From: Azospirillum oleiclasticum
GTDB lineage: Bacteria > Pseudomonadota > Alphaproteobacteria > Azospirillales > Azospirillaceae
Length of the DNA stretch: 64,000 bases
Assembly (NCBI RefSeq): GCF_013423485.1
Contig: NZ_JABFFR010000011.1
Location: 276,702-340,701 of the forward strand
Direction: 5' to 3'
Below are positions 16,994 through 26,962 of the stretch, in pieces. The first letter of the stretch is position 1. Each line of letters starts with the position of its first letter. The translations under genes were made by a program, and so were the position numbers. Below the pieces are notes generated by a model. That model was not told the DNA's origin. It made no database searches and saw nothing but the letters and a program-made list of their open reading frames with translations.

Positions 16994-18037
16994 ATGACCA
17001 GGCGTCGAACGAAACCCACGATGCGGGATGTGTCCCGGCTGGCCGGCGTGTCGACGATGACGGTGTCGCGGGTGCTGGCGGACCCCGACCTTGTCGCGGA
17101 GGAGACGCGCACCCGCGTGCTGGACGCCGTCGCGCAACTGCGCTACGTGCCCGACCGCATGGCGGGCAGCCTGTCGTCCCGCCGCAGCGGCTTTGTCGCC
17201 CTGATCCTCCCGACCCTGATGAATTCGAACTTCGCGGACACCGCGCAGGCCCTGACCGAAGGGCTGCGGAAGGCCGGCTACCAGCTCCTGATCGGCGTCA
17301 CGCTCTACCGCCAGGACGAGGAGGAACGCGTCGTCCAATCGGTGCTGACCCGCCGGCCGGAGGCGATCGTGCTCACCGGGATGGCCCACGCACGGGAGAC
17401 GACCGCCATGCTGATCGAGGCCGGCGTGCCGGTGGTGGAGATCTGGGACGTGCAGGACAGGCCGGTGGACCATGTCGTCGGCTTCTCGAACGTCGAGGTC
17501 GGGCGCGCCGCGGCCCGCCATCTGGCCGGGCTCGGTCATCGCCGCATCGGCGCCCTCGGGCCGGCCGCCGACGGCGAGGCGCGCGACGTCCGTGGCGAGG
17601 AACGGCTGGCCGGCTTCGCCGGCGGCCTGCGGGAATGCGGCCTGCCCGACGATCTGATCCAGCGCCACCCGCGCGTGCCGTTGTCCTTCACGGAAGGCGG
17701 CGAGGCGATGGGCCGCCTGCTCGAACGGGCGCCCGACCTGGACGCGGTGTTCGCCGTGTCGGACCTGCTGGCGGTCGGCGCGCTGATGGAATGCCAGCGC
17801 CGCTCCGTCGCGGTGCCGGAGGATCTGTCGCTGATGGGATTCGGCGACTTCGAGATCGGCCGCCAGACGGTCCCGCCGCTGACCACGGTGCGGGTGGACG
17901 CGCGCGCCATCGGGCTGCGGACTGCGGAGGTGATCCTCGACGCGCTCGGCGCCGACCGGCCGCCGGCCCCGGTGCACGACCTGGGCTTCGAGATCCTGTC
18001 GCGCGGCAGCACGCGCCCATCCCGCAGGACGGTTTGA
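16994..18037 (+). CDS. LacI family regulator, GntR (gluconate repressor)-like
   Basis: A 347-residue repressor. The helix-turn-helix and hinge read MRDVSRLAGVSTMTVSRVLADP... with the minor-groove-contacting LSSRRSGFVALILP segment after about residue 60. A periplasmic-binding-protein-like effector domain follows (VGFSNVEVGRAAARHLAGLGHRRIGAL, DAVFAVSDLLAVGALMECQ, LMGFGDFEIGRQTVPPLTTVRVD). The ATG at 16994 puts the HTH at the correct distance from the N-terminus; the frame is open further upstream. It most likely binds the two TGTTATCGATAACA sites and senses a gluconate- or idonate-like acid, controlling both divergent operons. Confidence 0.9.
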   Translation: MTRRRTKPTMRDVSRLAGVSTMTVSRVLADPDLVAEETRTRVLDAVAQLRYVPDRMAGSLSSRRSGFVALILPTLMNSNFADTAQALTEGLRKAGYQLLIGVTLYRQDEEERVVQSVLTRRPEAIVLTGMAHARETTAMLIEAGVPVVEIWDVQDRPVDHVVGFSNVEVGRAAARHLAGLGHRRIGALGPAADGEARDVRGEERLAGFAGGLRECGLPDDLIQRHPRVPLSFTEGGEAMGRLLERAPDLDAVFAVSDLLAVGALMECQRRSVAVPEDLSLMGFGDFEIGRQTVPPLTTVRVDARAIGLRTAEVILDALGADRPPAPVHDLGFEILSRGSTRPSRRTV

Positions 18038-18083
18038 CGAGGCTTGCGGCCCCGGACGGCCGCGTTCGAATGGAGCGACACAC

Positions 18084-18980
18084 GTGGAAACACCGCGATA
18101 CAACATCGGCGTGATCGGCGTCGGGGTCATGGGTTCGGCGATCGCCACCCGGCTTCTGGACCGCGGGCACCGCGTCGCCCTGCGCGATCCGGACCCGGCG
18201 AAGCTGGCCCCGCTGGTCGCCCGCGGGGCGACGGCGCTGGACAGCCCCGCGGCGGTGGCGGAGGTCTCCGATGTGGTGATCACCAGCCTCAACACCGCGG
18301 CGCTGGTGGAGGCGGTGGCGTTCGGCGCCGACGGCGTCCGTCGCGCCGCCGGTCCCGGCAAGCTGCTGATCGACATGAGCAGCATCGACCCGCAGGCGAC
18401 CGCGGCGATGGCCGCCCGGCTGCACGCGGAGACCGGCATGGGCTGGGTCGACGCCCCCTTGTCCGGCGGTGCGCCGGCCGCGCTCGCCGGACGGCTGACG
18501 CTGATGATCGGCGGCGAGGACGCGGCGGTCGCCCGCGCTTGGCCGGTGCTGGCCGAGCTGGCCGCCACCATGACCCACATGGGGCCGAGCGGGGCGGGGC
18601 AGACGACCAAGCTGATCAACCAGGTGCTGTGCGCCTGCACCTTCATCGCGGTGGCCGAGGCGACCCGCCTCGCCGCCGACGGCGGCATCGACGCGGCGAA
18701 GATCCCGGCGGCCCTGGCCGGCGGCCGGGCCGACTCCCGCATCCTGCAGGAGTTCATGCCGAAGATGGCGACCCGGGATCCCACCCCCACCGGCCGCATC
18801 GACAACATGCTGAAGGATCTCGAGGCGGTGCAGCGCTACGCCTTCGCGCTGCGCACGCCGATGCCGCTGACCGGGCTGGTCACCGAACTGCACCGCATGA
18901 TCGTGCGCGCCGGCATCGGGCCGGAGGACAACATCGCCTACATGAAGCTGTTCGATTTCGGCCGCACCGGCACTCCCTGA
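18084..18980 (+). CDS. NAD(P)-dependent beta-hydroxyacid dehydrogenase (3-HIBADH family)
   Basis: A 298-residue member of the 3-hydroxyisobutyrate/tartronate semialdehyde reductase family. It has the Rossmann motif IGVIGVGVMGSAIATRLL at the N-terminus, DAPLSGGAPAALAGRLTLMIGG (substrate-binding S-G-G) at about 125-145 and the catalytic lysine in GQTTKLINQVL at about 170-180. It oxidises or reduces a 3-hydroxy acid such as glycerate/tartronate semialdehyde or a sugar acid. It lies 46 bases after the LacI gene and just before the idonate-dehydrogenase gene, so it is probably part of the same sugar-acid route. Confidence 0.88.
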   Translation: METPRYNIGVIGVGVMGSAIATRLLDRGHRVALRDPDPAKLAPLVARGATALDSPAAVAEVSDVVITSLNTAALVEAVAFGADGVRRAAGPGKLLIDMSSIDPQATAAMAARLHAETGMGWVDAPLSGGAPAALAGRLTLMIGGEDAAVARAWPVLAELAATMTHMGPSGAGQTTKLINQVLCACTFIAVAEATRLAADGGIDAAKIPAALAGGRADSRILQEFMPKMATRDPTPTGRIDNMLKDLEAVQRYAFALRTPMPLTGLVTELHRMIVRAGIGPEDNIAYMKLFDFGRTGTP

Positions 18981-19021
18981 CCCGTCGCCCTCACCGCACG
19001 GACCATCCACAGGATACGATC

Positions 19022-20056
19022 ATGAAAGCCTGCGTCATTCACGGAGCCAAGGATCTGCGTCTGGAACAGCGGACCCCGCCATCGCCGGGCGAGACCGGTG
19101 TGGTGGTGCGGGTGCGCGCCGGCGGCATCTGCGGGTCCGACATCCATTACTTCAAGGACGGCCGCGTCGGCGACTTCGTGATCCGCGAACCGCTGGTGCC
19201 CGGCCACGAGATCGCCGGCGAGGTGACAGCGGTCGGCGCGTCCGTCTCCACGCTCCTCCCTGGCGACACCGTGGCCGTCCACCCCGGCCGGAGCTGCGGC
19301 CGCTGCCCGCGTTGCCGGGAAGGGCGCCCGAACCTGTGCCAGGCCGTCTTCTACATGGGCAGCGCCAGCAAGTTTCCGCACATGCAGGGCGGGTTCTGCG
19401 AGACCGTGACGGTCGATGAGAGCCAGTGCCACGTCGTGCGCTCCATCGACGCCACGGTGGCCGCCTTCGCCGAGCCGCTGTCGGTGGCGCTGCACGCGGC
19501 GCACCGGGCCGGCAACCTGATGGGCCAGCGGGTGCTGGTGATCGGGGCCGGCCCCATCGGGCAGCTCGTGCTGCTGGCCGCGCGGCGCGGCGGCGCGGCT
19601 GCGGTCACCGTGACCGACCTGGTCGATGCGTCGCTGGCGACCGCCCGCCGTCTCGGCGCGGACGAGGTGATCAACGTCGGTACCGAGGCCGGCGCGCTGG
19701 AGGAGGCGGCGCGCCGCAGTGGCGGCTTCGACGTGGTCTTCGAGGTGTCGGGGGCACCGGCCGGGCTGAACGCCGCCATCGACACCGTGCGGCCGGGCGG
19801 CGTCATCGTCCAGGTGGGGTCGCTGCCCGGCGGGGCGTCGCCGGTGTCCGCCAACCGCATCATGGCCAAGGAGCTCGACCTGCGCGGCGCCTTCCGTTTC
19901 GGCAACGTCTTCGCCGACGCCGTCTCCTGCCTGGAACGGGGCGTCTTCGACGTTTCCCCGATCATCACCGCGGTGGTGCCGATGGTCGACGCCGCCGAGG
20001 CGTTCCGCATGGCCACCGAGCGCGGGAAGCACCTCAAGGTGATGATCGCGTTCTGA
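19022..20056 (+). CDS. Zinc-dependent dehydrogenase, L-idonate 5-dehydrogenase-like
   Basis: A 344-residue medium-chain dehydrogenase. The catalytic zinc site is formed by C in GGICGSDIHYF and the HE of VPGHEIAGEV. The structural-zinc cysteines are in HPGRSCGRCPRCREGRPNLC. The cofactor motif is VIGAGPIGQLVLLAARRGGA. GGICGSDIHYFKDGRVGDFVIREP and the FYMGSASKFPHMQGGF stretch are typical of L-idonate 5-dehydrogenase, which converts L-idonate to 5-keto-D-gluconate. A long upstream extension of the frame is a shadow of the preceding gene; the ATG at 19022 is the natural start. Other polyol dehydrogenases cannot be excluded. Confidence 0.85.
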   Translation: MKACVIHGAKDLRLEQRTPPSPGETGVVVRVRAGGICGSDIHYFKDGRVGDFVIREPLVPGHEIAGEVTAVGASVSTLLPGDTVAVHPGRSCGRCPRCREGRPNLCQAVFYMGSASKFPHMQGGFCETVTVDESQCHVVRSIDATVAAFAEPLSVALHAAHRAGNLMGQRVLVIGAGPIGQLVLLAARRGGAAAVTVTDLVDASLATARRLGADEVINVGTEAGALEEAARRSGGFDVVFEVSGAPAGLNAAIDTVRPGGVIVQVGSLPGGASPVSANRIMAKELDLRGAFRFGNVFADAVSCLERGVFDVSPIITAVVPMVDAAEAFRMATERGKHLKVMIAF

Positions 20057-20142
20057 GTGCCGGTCCGGCCCCCTTCCCGGCGTCGGACCAAGTCCACGAC
20101 GTTCCGACCTGTATTGCCCACGAGTAGGCACAGGTCGATTGG

Positions 20143-20471
20143 ATGCGTCCCGGTTGGCGAATGAGCGCGTTCCGGGCGCGGCAACAGGCGTCGATCCCGA
20201 CGGCACCGCCATCGTCGACGGTGCGGGAGGACTCCCCGCATCCACCGATGCACCGCACGGAATCGGTGGATTACGGGGTGGTGATCGACGGCGAGGTCGT
20301 GCTGGTCCTGGACGGGGGGAGGATCTGTTGACACCGGGATCCGTCGTCGTCCAGCGCGGCATTGACCATGCCTGGGCCAACCGCTCCGGTCGGATCTGCC
20401 GCATGCTCTTCGTCCTGGTCTCCGGACGGTATGAACCCGCGATCGCGCAGACGCTGGAAACGCGCGGGTGA
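20143..20471 (+). pseudogene. Frameshifted cupin-domain gene remnant
   Basis: Two overlapping frames together spell a cupin fold. The first ends SVDYGVVIDGEVVLVLDGG and the second continues LLTPGSVVVQRGIDHAWANRSGRICRMLFVLVSGR. The switch falls at a run of six G at 20314-20319, so a single-base indel there explains the break. The intact ancestor would resemble the small cupins with 'VVVQRGT.HAW.NRS' next to sugar and hydroxyacid genes. The N-terminal part is poorly preserved. It lies 86 bases after the idonate dehydrogenase gene. Confidence 0.65.
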
Positions 20472-20549
20472 CGGCCCGCGGCTCCCATGCCTCCCGGTTC
20501 CGGCCCCGGACGGATCCTCCGGTTCATCGACCGCCAACGCCGCCCCGCG

Positions 20550-21470
20550 TCAGGCGTGCGCGTGCATCGGCAGGCCCGGCGTGTCGAGCTCCGCTCGCAG
20601 GATCGAGCCGCTGCGGCTTTCGGTGATGAACAGGCTGCGGTTGCCGTCGCCGCCGAACGCAAGGTTGGTCGTGCTCAACCCGGCGCACGACACGATGCGG
20701 TCGAGCGGCTCGGCCACCGGCGACACCCGCCAGACCGAGCCGAAACCGGTGTGGCAGATCAGCAGATTGCCGTCCCGGTCCAGCGCCAGGCCGTCCGGCC
20801 CGCCCGGCCCGCCATGCAGGTTCACGAACACCCCGACCTTGGTGACGAGGCCGCTTTCGGTCAGCGGAACGCGCCAGACCTGATTGGCCCGTGTCACGGC
20901 GACGAGCAGGAAGGTCTCCTCGGCGTCCACGACGATGCCGTTCGGGCTCGGGATCGTATCGACGAGGCAGCTCAGCCGCCCGTCGGTTCCCAGCCGCCAG
21001 ACACGGCCGGTCGGGTCCTGCATGCCGGTCTGGCCCTGGTCGGTGAAGTAGATCGTCCCCGACCGCGCGATGACGAGGTCGTTGACGCCTTTGAAGCTCT
21101 CGCTCGCCACCGTTTCCACCAGAGGCGTCACGCGCCCGCTGTCCGGGTCGAGCAGCATCAGCCCGCGCTTGTAATCGGTGATGAGGATCCGGCCGTCCGC
21201 GTGAATCTTCAGGCCGTTCGGCCAGCCGTCATACTCGGTCACCAGCGTCCATTCGCCGTCCGGATCGATGCGGAACACCCGGCCGAAGGGAATGTCGGTG
21301 ACGTACAGACGTCCGGCACGGTCGAAGGATGGGCCTTCGAGGAAGCTGTCGATCGGCTGGCCGCCTTGATTGGCGTCGGCCCAGGCCGTTCGCCGCGCCC
21401 TCCGGAAGCGATCGGGAAGGCGCGTGAACACACGGGTTTCGATCCTGCGGGGCGGTGCGAACCAGCTCAT
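20550..21470 (-). CDS. SMP-30/gluconolactonase/LRE family protein
   Basis: A 306-residue six-bladed beta-propeller. The metal ligands of the family are recognisable: the glutamate in FLEGPSFD, asparagines in KGVNDLVI and SPNGIVVD, and the aspartate in GPDGLALD. Such proteins hydrolyse sugar or other lactones in the presence of calcium or zinc. No signal peptide, so cytoplasmic. It is the last gene of the minus-strand ABC-transporter/aminotransferase run, about 100 bases from the aminotransferase. The lactone substrate is unknown. Confidence 0.87.
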   Translation of the reverse strand: MSWFAPPRRIETRVFTRLPDRFRRARRTAWADANQGGQPIDSFLEGPSFDRAGRLYVTDIPFGRVFRIDPDGEWTLVTEYDGWPNGLKIHADGRILITDYKRGLMLLDPDSGRVTPLVETVASESFKGVNDLVIARSGTIYFTDQGQTGMQDPTGRVWRLGTDGRLSCLVDTIPSPNGIVVDAEETFLLVAVTRANQVWRVPLTESGLVTKVGVFVNLHGGPGGPDGLALDRDGNLLICHTGFGSVWRVSPVAEPLDRIVSCAGLSTTNLAFGGDGNRSLFITESRSGSILRAELDTPGLPMHAHA

Positions 21471-21577
21471 GTCGGGAATCCATACGGTTCATCGGGGGTG
21501 TCGACGGGGACCCGGCGCAGTCTAGCCTCATGCGGCCCGACGTGCGCCATCCGGACGGATGGCGCCGCGGCCCGGCG

Positions 21578-22851
<1,274 letters not shown>

Positions 22852-22863
<12 letters not shown>

Positions 22864-23577
22864 GTCGGCGACGAATTTCCGGGCGCGGGGATGCTGCGGC
22901 CGTTGGAAGAAATCCTCCGGGGCCGCGCGTTCGAGGACGGCACCGCCATCCATGAAGATGACGCGGTCGGCGACTTCCCGTGCGAAACCCATCTCGTGCG
23001 TGACGCAGAGCATGGTCATGCCCTCGGACGCCAATTGCTTCATGACGTTGAGGACCTCCCCCACCAGCTCGGGGTCGAGGGCGGAGGTGGGTTCGTCGAA
23101 CAGCATCACCGGCGGCTTCATCGCCAGGGCGCGGGCGATGGCGACGCGCTGCTGCTGGCCGCCGGACAGCCGCGGCGGGAATTCATCCGCCTTGTGCGCG
23201 AGGCCGACCTTGTCGAGCAGATCCATCGCGGTCTCGCGCGCGGTCTTCTCCGGAACCTTGTGCACCCGCATGGGGGCCAGCATGACGTTGCGGACGACGC
23301 TGAGATGCGGGAACAGGTTGAACTGCTGGAAGACGAAACCGATGCCGCTGCGCAACGCGTTGACGTTCACGTCCGCGCCGTTGACATCGCGGCCGTCGAT
23401 CGTGATGCGCCCCTTCTGGATGGGTTCCAGGCGGTTGACCGTGCGGATCAGGGTCGACTTGCCGGAGCCCGAGGGACCGCAGATCACGACGACCTCGCCC
23501 TTGCCGATGGTCTCGTTGACGTTGTTGAGCGCGTGGTACGTGCCGTACCATTTGTCGACATTCTCGAAGACGATCAT
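22852..23577 (-). CDS. Amino-acid ABC transporter ATP-binding protein (GlnQ/AapP type)
   Basis: A 241-residue ATPase of the polar-amino-acid uptake family. It has Walker [10 protein letters not shown], the Q-loop [14 protein letters not shown], signature [16 protein letters not shown], Walker [15 protein letters not shown] and H-loop [15 protein letters not shown], all intact. It powers the two permeases whose genes lie directly upstream; its ATG overlaps the preceding permease stop (ATGA). Confidence 0.94.
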
Positions 23578-24293
23578 GCTGCGGCCTCCGCGGCGATGGG
23601 AGCTTGACGGCTCGTGTGGATGCGCCGTTCGACGAGCTTGACGAGACGATTGAGCGAGAAGCAGATGATGAAATAGGTCGCCGCCAGGATCACATAGACC
23701 TCGACCGGCTTGGTCAGCAGCTGCGCGTTGACCTGATAGGCGGCGTAGGTCAGCTCATCGACGCTGATGATGTAGGCGACCGAGGTGTTCTTCACGAGCG
23801 AGATGAACTGGTTGAGGATGCTGGGGATCGCGTTGAACAGGGCCTGCGGCAGGATGATGTCCTTCATCGTCTGGACATAGCTCAGCCCCAGCGAGCGCGA
23901 CGCCTCGACCTGCCCCTTCGGCAGGGCCAGGATGGCGGCGCGCACGACCTCCGCCAGATAGGCCGTTTCATAGACCACGAGCGCCACGATCACCGTCGTG
24001 AGGCCCGATACGGTCTGGCCGATGATCAACGGAACGATGAAATAGGCCCAGAAGATCAGCATCAGCAGCGGCAAGGCGCGCACGACGCTGACGAAGGCCG
24101 CGGCCAGTCGGGCGACCGCCGGGTTGGGGCTGATCCGCCCGACCCCGATGAGGACGGAGAGCGGGAAGGAGAGCAGCAGACCGGACAGCGCCAGGATGAG
24201 CGTCAGCGCGAGACCGCCGATCGGCCCTTCCGGGAACTGGCCGATGGCCAGCAGCAGCCCGTAATCGCGGAGGATGGCGATGATGTCCTGCAT
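23574..24293 (-). CDS. Amino-acid ABC transporter permease
   Basis: A 239-residue inner-membrane protein of the HisM/GlnP family with five predicted helices. The ATPase-contact loop (EAA motif) reads [30 protein letters not shown]. It forms a heterodimer with the neighbouring permease. Its ATGA overlap with the ATPase gene shows translational coupling. Confidence 0.93.
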   Translation of the reverse strand: MQDIIAILRDYGLLLAIGQFPEGPIGGLALTLILALSGLLLSFPLSVLIGVGRISPNPAVARLAAAFVSVVRALPLLMLIFWAYFIVPLIIGQTVSGLTTVIVALVVYETAYLAEVVRAAILALPKGQVEASRSLGLSYVQTMKDIILPQALFNAIPSILNQFISLVKNTSVAYIISVDELTYAAYQVNAQLLTKPVEVYVILAATYFIICFSLNRLVKLVERRIHTSRQAPIAAEAAA

Positions 24294-24294
24294 G

Positions 24295-24990
24295 TCAGTG
24301 CCCCGCCGCCTTCTGGTTCCGGCGGTCGACCCAGGCGCCCAGCGCCATGATCGCGAAGGACAGCGTGACGTAGAAGGCCGAGGCGATCGCGAAGGTCTCG
24401 AAGGTCCGGTAGGTCTCGTTCTCCACCTGCCGCGAGGCGTAGGTCATCTCGGCGACGCCGATCGCCATCGCCAGGCTTGTCGCCTTGAACAGGGCCAGCG
24501 ACTGGTTGATCAGCGGCGGCAGGGCCGCGCGGATCGCCTGCGGCAGCAGCACGTCCCGCATGGTCTGCAGGTAGCTCAGCCCCAGGGCGCGCCCGGCCTC
24601 CATCTGCTCGCGCGGCAGGGAGCGCAGGCCGCTGCGCATGTCCTCCGACATGTAGGCCGCGGAATTCAGGAACAGGGCGATGAGGGCGAAGATGAATTCG
24701 CTGTTGTGCGCGTTGATCCACGTCGTCCATGCGTCGGGAAGCAACTGCGGCATGGCGAAGTACCAGACGAAGATCTGGACCAGCATCGGAATGTTCCGGT
24801 GATACTCGACGAATGTCGCCACCGTGAATTGCGCCGGACGGAACGGCGCCGACCCGATGGCGACGAGGAGCGACGCGGTGAGGAAGGCGAGCACCCAGGC
24901 GGAGGCGAAGAGCGCCAGCGAGGTCATGGCGCCCGACAGCATCCACTGTGTGTATTGCGGCGTTAGGATCGCTGCGAAATCGAGGGTCAT
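24295..24990 (-). CDS. Amino-acid ABC transporter permease
   Basis: A 231-residue HisQ/GltJ-type permease. The EAA loop is EAGRALGLSYLQTMRDVLLPQAIRAALPPL. I start at the ATG at 24990 (MTLDFAAILTPQYTQW), which has GGAG upstream and gives the usual N-terminus; the open frame extends 18 codons further but without family resemblance. It pairs with the next permease. Confidence 0.9.
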   Translation of the reverse strand: MTLDFAAILTPQYTQWMLSGAMTSLALFASAWVLAFLTASLLVAIGSAPFRPAQFTVATFVEYHRNIPMLVQIFVWYFAMPQLLPDAWTTWINAHNSEFIFALIALFLNSAAYMSEDMRSGLRSLPREQMEAGRALGLSYLQTMRDVLLPQAIRAALPPLINQSLALFKATSLAMAIGVAEMTYASRQVENETYRTFETFAIASAFYVTLSFAIMALGAWVDRRNQKAAGH

Positions 24991-25079
24991 GACGCTCCGC
25001 TCGCTGGTCCGGTGGCGTCCCGGCGCTGCCGTGCCGTCGGGCATGGCAGGCCGATGGCGGACGGTTGGGGTTCAGGCGG

Positions 25080-25907
25080 TCATTCGAAGGACGAGATGGG
25101 CGTCAGCTTCTTCTCGCGCGGCAGGTTGAACTTGGTGTTCGGCCCGTACCACTTGTTCCACAGCGCATCGATCTCGCCGGCGGCTTCCATATCGGCCAGC
25201 GCCTTGTTGACGGCCGCCAGCAGGGCCGGCTCGTCCTTCTTCACGCCGAGCGCCGTGGCTTCGAAGGCGAGGGCTTCAGCCGCGAAACGGAACTTGCCGC
25301 CGGTCTCGTTGACGAAGCGCACGGCCGACGGTGCCGCCAGCGCCAGACCGTCCACCTTGCCCTGCTGCAGGGCCAGGAACGCGGCCGGCGGGTCCTGGAA
25401 GGTCACCACCTCGGCCTCCGTCCGGCGGCGCGCGTAGAGCTCCGGCGTCGAACCCTTGTTGGCGCTGATCTTCTTGCCCTTGAAGTCGGCCAGCGCGTTG
25501 AGCGTCGAGTCCGTCTTCACGATCAGCTTGATCGGAACCTGATAGTGGGCGTCGGAGAAGGCGATCTGCTGCGCGCGCTCCTTGGTGTAGCCGAGCGCCG
25601 CGGCGATCAGGTCGACACGGCCGAGCGACAGCTCGGCGATGCGGGCCTCCACCGACACCGACCGGAGGTCGAGCGTGACGCCGAGGCGCTGGGCGATGGC
25701 GGCGCAGGTGTCGACATCGAAGCCGACGGTCTTGCGCGAAACCGGGTCCTGATAACCCAGCGGTTCCGAGGAATTCAGCGTGGCGCAGATCAGCGTGCCG
25801 CGGGCCTTGATGTCGTCGAGGCGGTCGGCCCAGGCCGACGGCGCGCCGAACACGCCCAGTGCGACCGCGACGAGTCCAAGCCGACGAGCGAGGGAAATGG
25901 GCTGCAT
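25080..25907 (-). CDS. Amino-acid ABC transporter substrate-binding protein
   Basis: A periplasmic binding protein of SBP family 3, about 275 residues. The start at 25907 (MQPISLARRL) has GGAGAGG upstream and yields a signal peptide ending near PSAWA; a Met four codons earlier is possible. Family features are DRLDDIKARGTLICATLNSSEPLGYQD, VGFDVDTCAAIAQRLG, LSLGRVDLIAAALGYTKERAQQIAFSD and KKDEPALLAAVNKAL. First gene of the minus-strand operon, divergent from the IclR regulator and with a palindrome about 30 bp before its start. Ligand probably a polar amino acid. Confidence 0.9.
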   Translation of the reverse strand: MQPISLARRLGLVAVALGVFGAPSAWADRLDDIKARGTLICATLNSSEPLGYQDPVSRKTVGFDVDTCAAIAQRLGVTLDLRSVSVEARIAELSLGRVDLIAAALGYTKERAQQIAFSDAHYQVPIKLIVKTDSTLNALADFKGKKISANKGSTPELYARRRTEAEVVTFQDPPAAFLALQQGKVDGLALAAPSAVRFVNETGGKFRFAAEALAFEATALGVKKDEPALLAAVNKALADMEAAGEIDALWNKWYGPNTKFNLPREKKLTPISSFE

Positions 25908-25933
25908 GGTCCTCTCCATCTGGGTTGCGATTT

Positions 25934-25948
25934 CATAATGGCATTATG
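25934..25948. promoter_or_regulatory. Candidate IclR operator 1
   Basis: Palindrome CATAATG-G-CATTATG, 27 bp upstream of the binding-protein start. It shares the CATAA-N5-TTATG core with the larger palindrome at 26039, and the centres are 112 bp apart. Confidence 0.6.
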
Positions 25949-26038
25949 ATTTTTCGAAACGCAATATGTTTCAGCCCAAGCTGGAACCGCGTTCAGCCTT
26001 GCGAGGCGCCGGCCGCGACAGCCGATACGCCCCTTCCC

Positions 26039-26067
26039 AAATTTTCATAACGGCGTTATGAAAATTT
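26039..26067. promoter_or_regulatory. Candidate IclR operator 2: perfect 29-bp palindrome
   Basis: Two 14-base arms, AAATTTTCATAACG and CGTTATGAAAATTT, are exact reverse complements around a single central G. The site is far AT-richer than its surroundings. It lies between the divergent binding-protein and IclR genes, 75 bp before the IclR start codon. It is the strongest operator candidate of this region. Confidence 0.75.
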
Positions 26068-26141
26068 GCAAAGCCGGGCCCGGCGCGTTATCCTGGCGTC
26101 CGCCAAGCGTCCAAGGCGGCCCACAAGCTGGAAGAGAATCC

Positions 26142-26879
26142 GTGCCGAACAAGAGCGAGCCCGCGCCGGACCGTTCCGTCTCCGCCGCCGAGCGCACCAT
26201 GGCGATCCTCAACGCCTTCCTGGTTGCGAAAGGGCCGTTGTCGCTGGGCGAACTCGAAGAGATCACCGGTCTCTTCAAGAGCGTGATCCTGCGCTACATG
26301 ATCACGCTGACCCGCGAGAGCATGGTCCGGAAGAACGAGGACGGCAGCTACCAGTTGGGCACCAAGGTCCTGAGCCTTGCCTACAGCTACGAGCAGTCCA
26401 TCGACTATCTGGAAATCATCCGGCCGTCGTTGCAGACGCTGGTGGCGGAGTCGCGGGAAACCGCCTCCTTCTATGTGCGCGAGGGGACGATGAGGATCTG
26501 CCTGTTCCGGCAGAACTCGCCCCAGAGCCTGCGCGTCAGCTTGCGGCAGGGCGACACGGTGCCGCTGGACGAGACATCGACGGGCCAGGTGCTCCAGCGC
26601 GCCGCCGAGCAGCCGATGCTGGACGGAAGCTACATCCGCCAGTCGGCGGGGCTGATCGACCCCCTGACGACATCGATCTCCACACCGGTGTTCGGCGTCC
26701 GCGAAAAGCTGGTCGGCGCGCTGACGCTGTCGGGGCCGATCGGACGGTTCCAGCCGGCCGATCCGGCCGTCCGCTCCCTTCTCCTGCGGGAGGCCGCCCG
26801 GCTTTCCGCCACCTTCGGGTCGACCGGGCATTACCGGGACATCGACCACACCGCCACCCGTCCGCGCGATGCCGGCTGA
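26142..26879 (+). CDS. IclR family transcriptional regulator
   Basis: A 245-residue regulator starting at GTG 26142 (VPNKSEPAPDRSVSAAERTMAIL), preceded by GGAAGAG. The winged HTH covers LSLGELEEITGLFKSVILRYMITLTRESMVRKNEDGSYQLGTKVLSL. The GAF-like effector domain follows (LQTLVAESRETASFYVREG, DETSTGQVLQRAA, SISTPVFGVREKLVGALTLSGP). An upstream frame extension runs through the palindrome and is unlikely to be translated. It probably controls itself and the divergent transporter operon through the paired CATAA/TTATG palindromes. Confidence 0.88.
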   Translation: MPNKSEPAPDRSVSAAERTMAILNAFLVAKGPLSLGELEEITGLFKSVILRYMITLTRESMVRKNEDGSYQLGTKVLSLAYSYEQSIDYLEIIRPSLQTLVAESRETASFYVREGTMRICLFRQNSPQSLRVSLRQGDTVPLDETSTGQVLQRAAEQPMLDGSYIRQSAGLIDPLTTSISTPVFGVREKLVGALTLSGPIGRFQPADPAVRSLLLREAARLSATFGSTGHYRDIDHTATRPRDAG

Positions 26880-26962
26880 CGGCACGGCCCGCTTGCCATG
26901 ACCGGCCGGCCGACGCTCCGGCCGCCATCACCATCGCCATCGGCCCCAACACGAGGTTCTCC

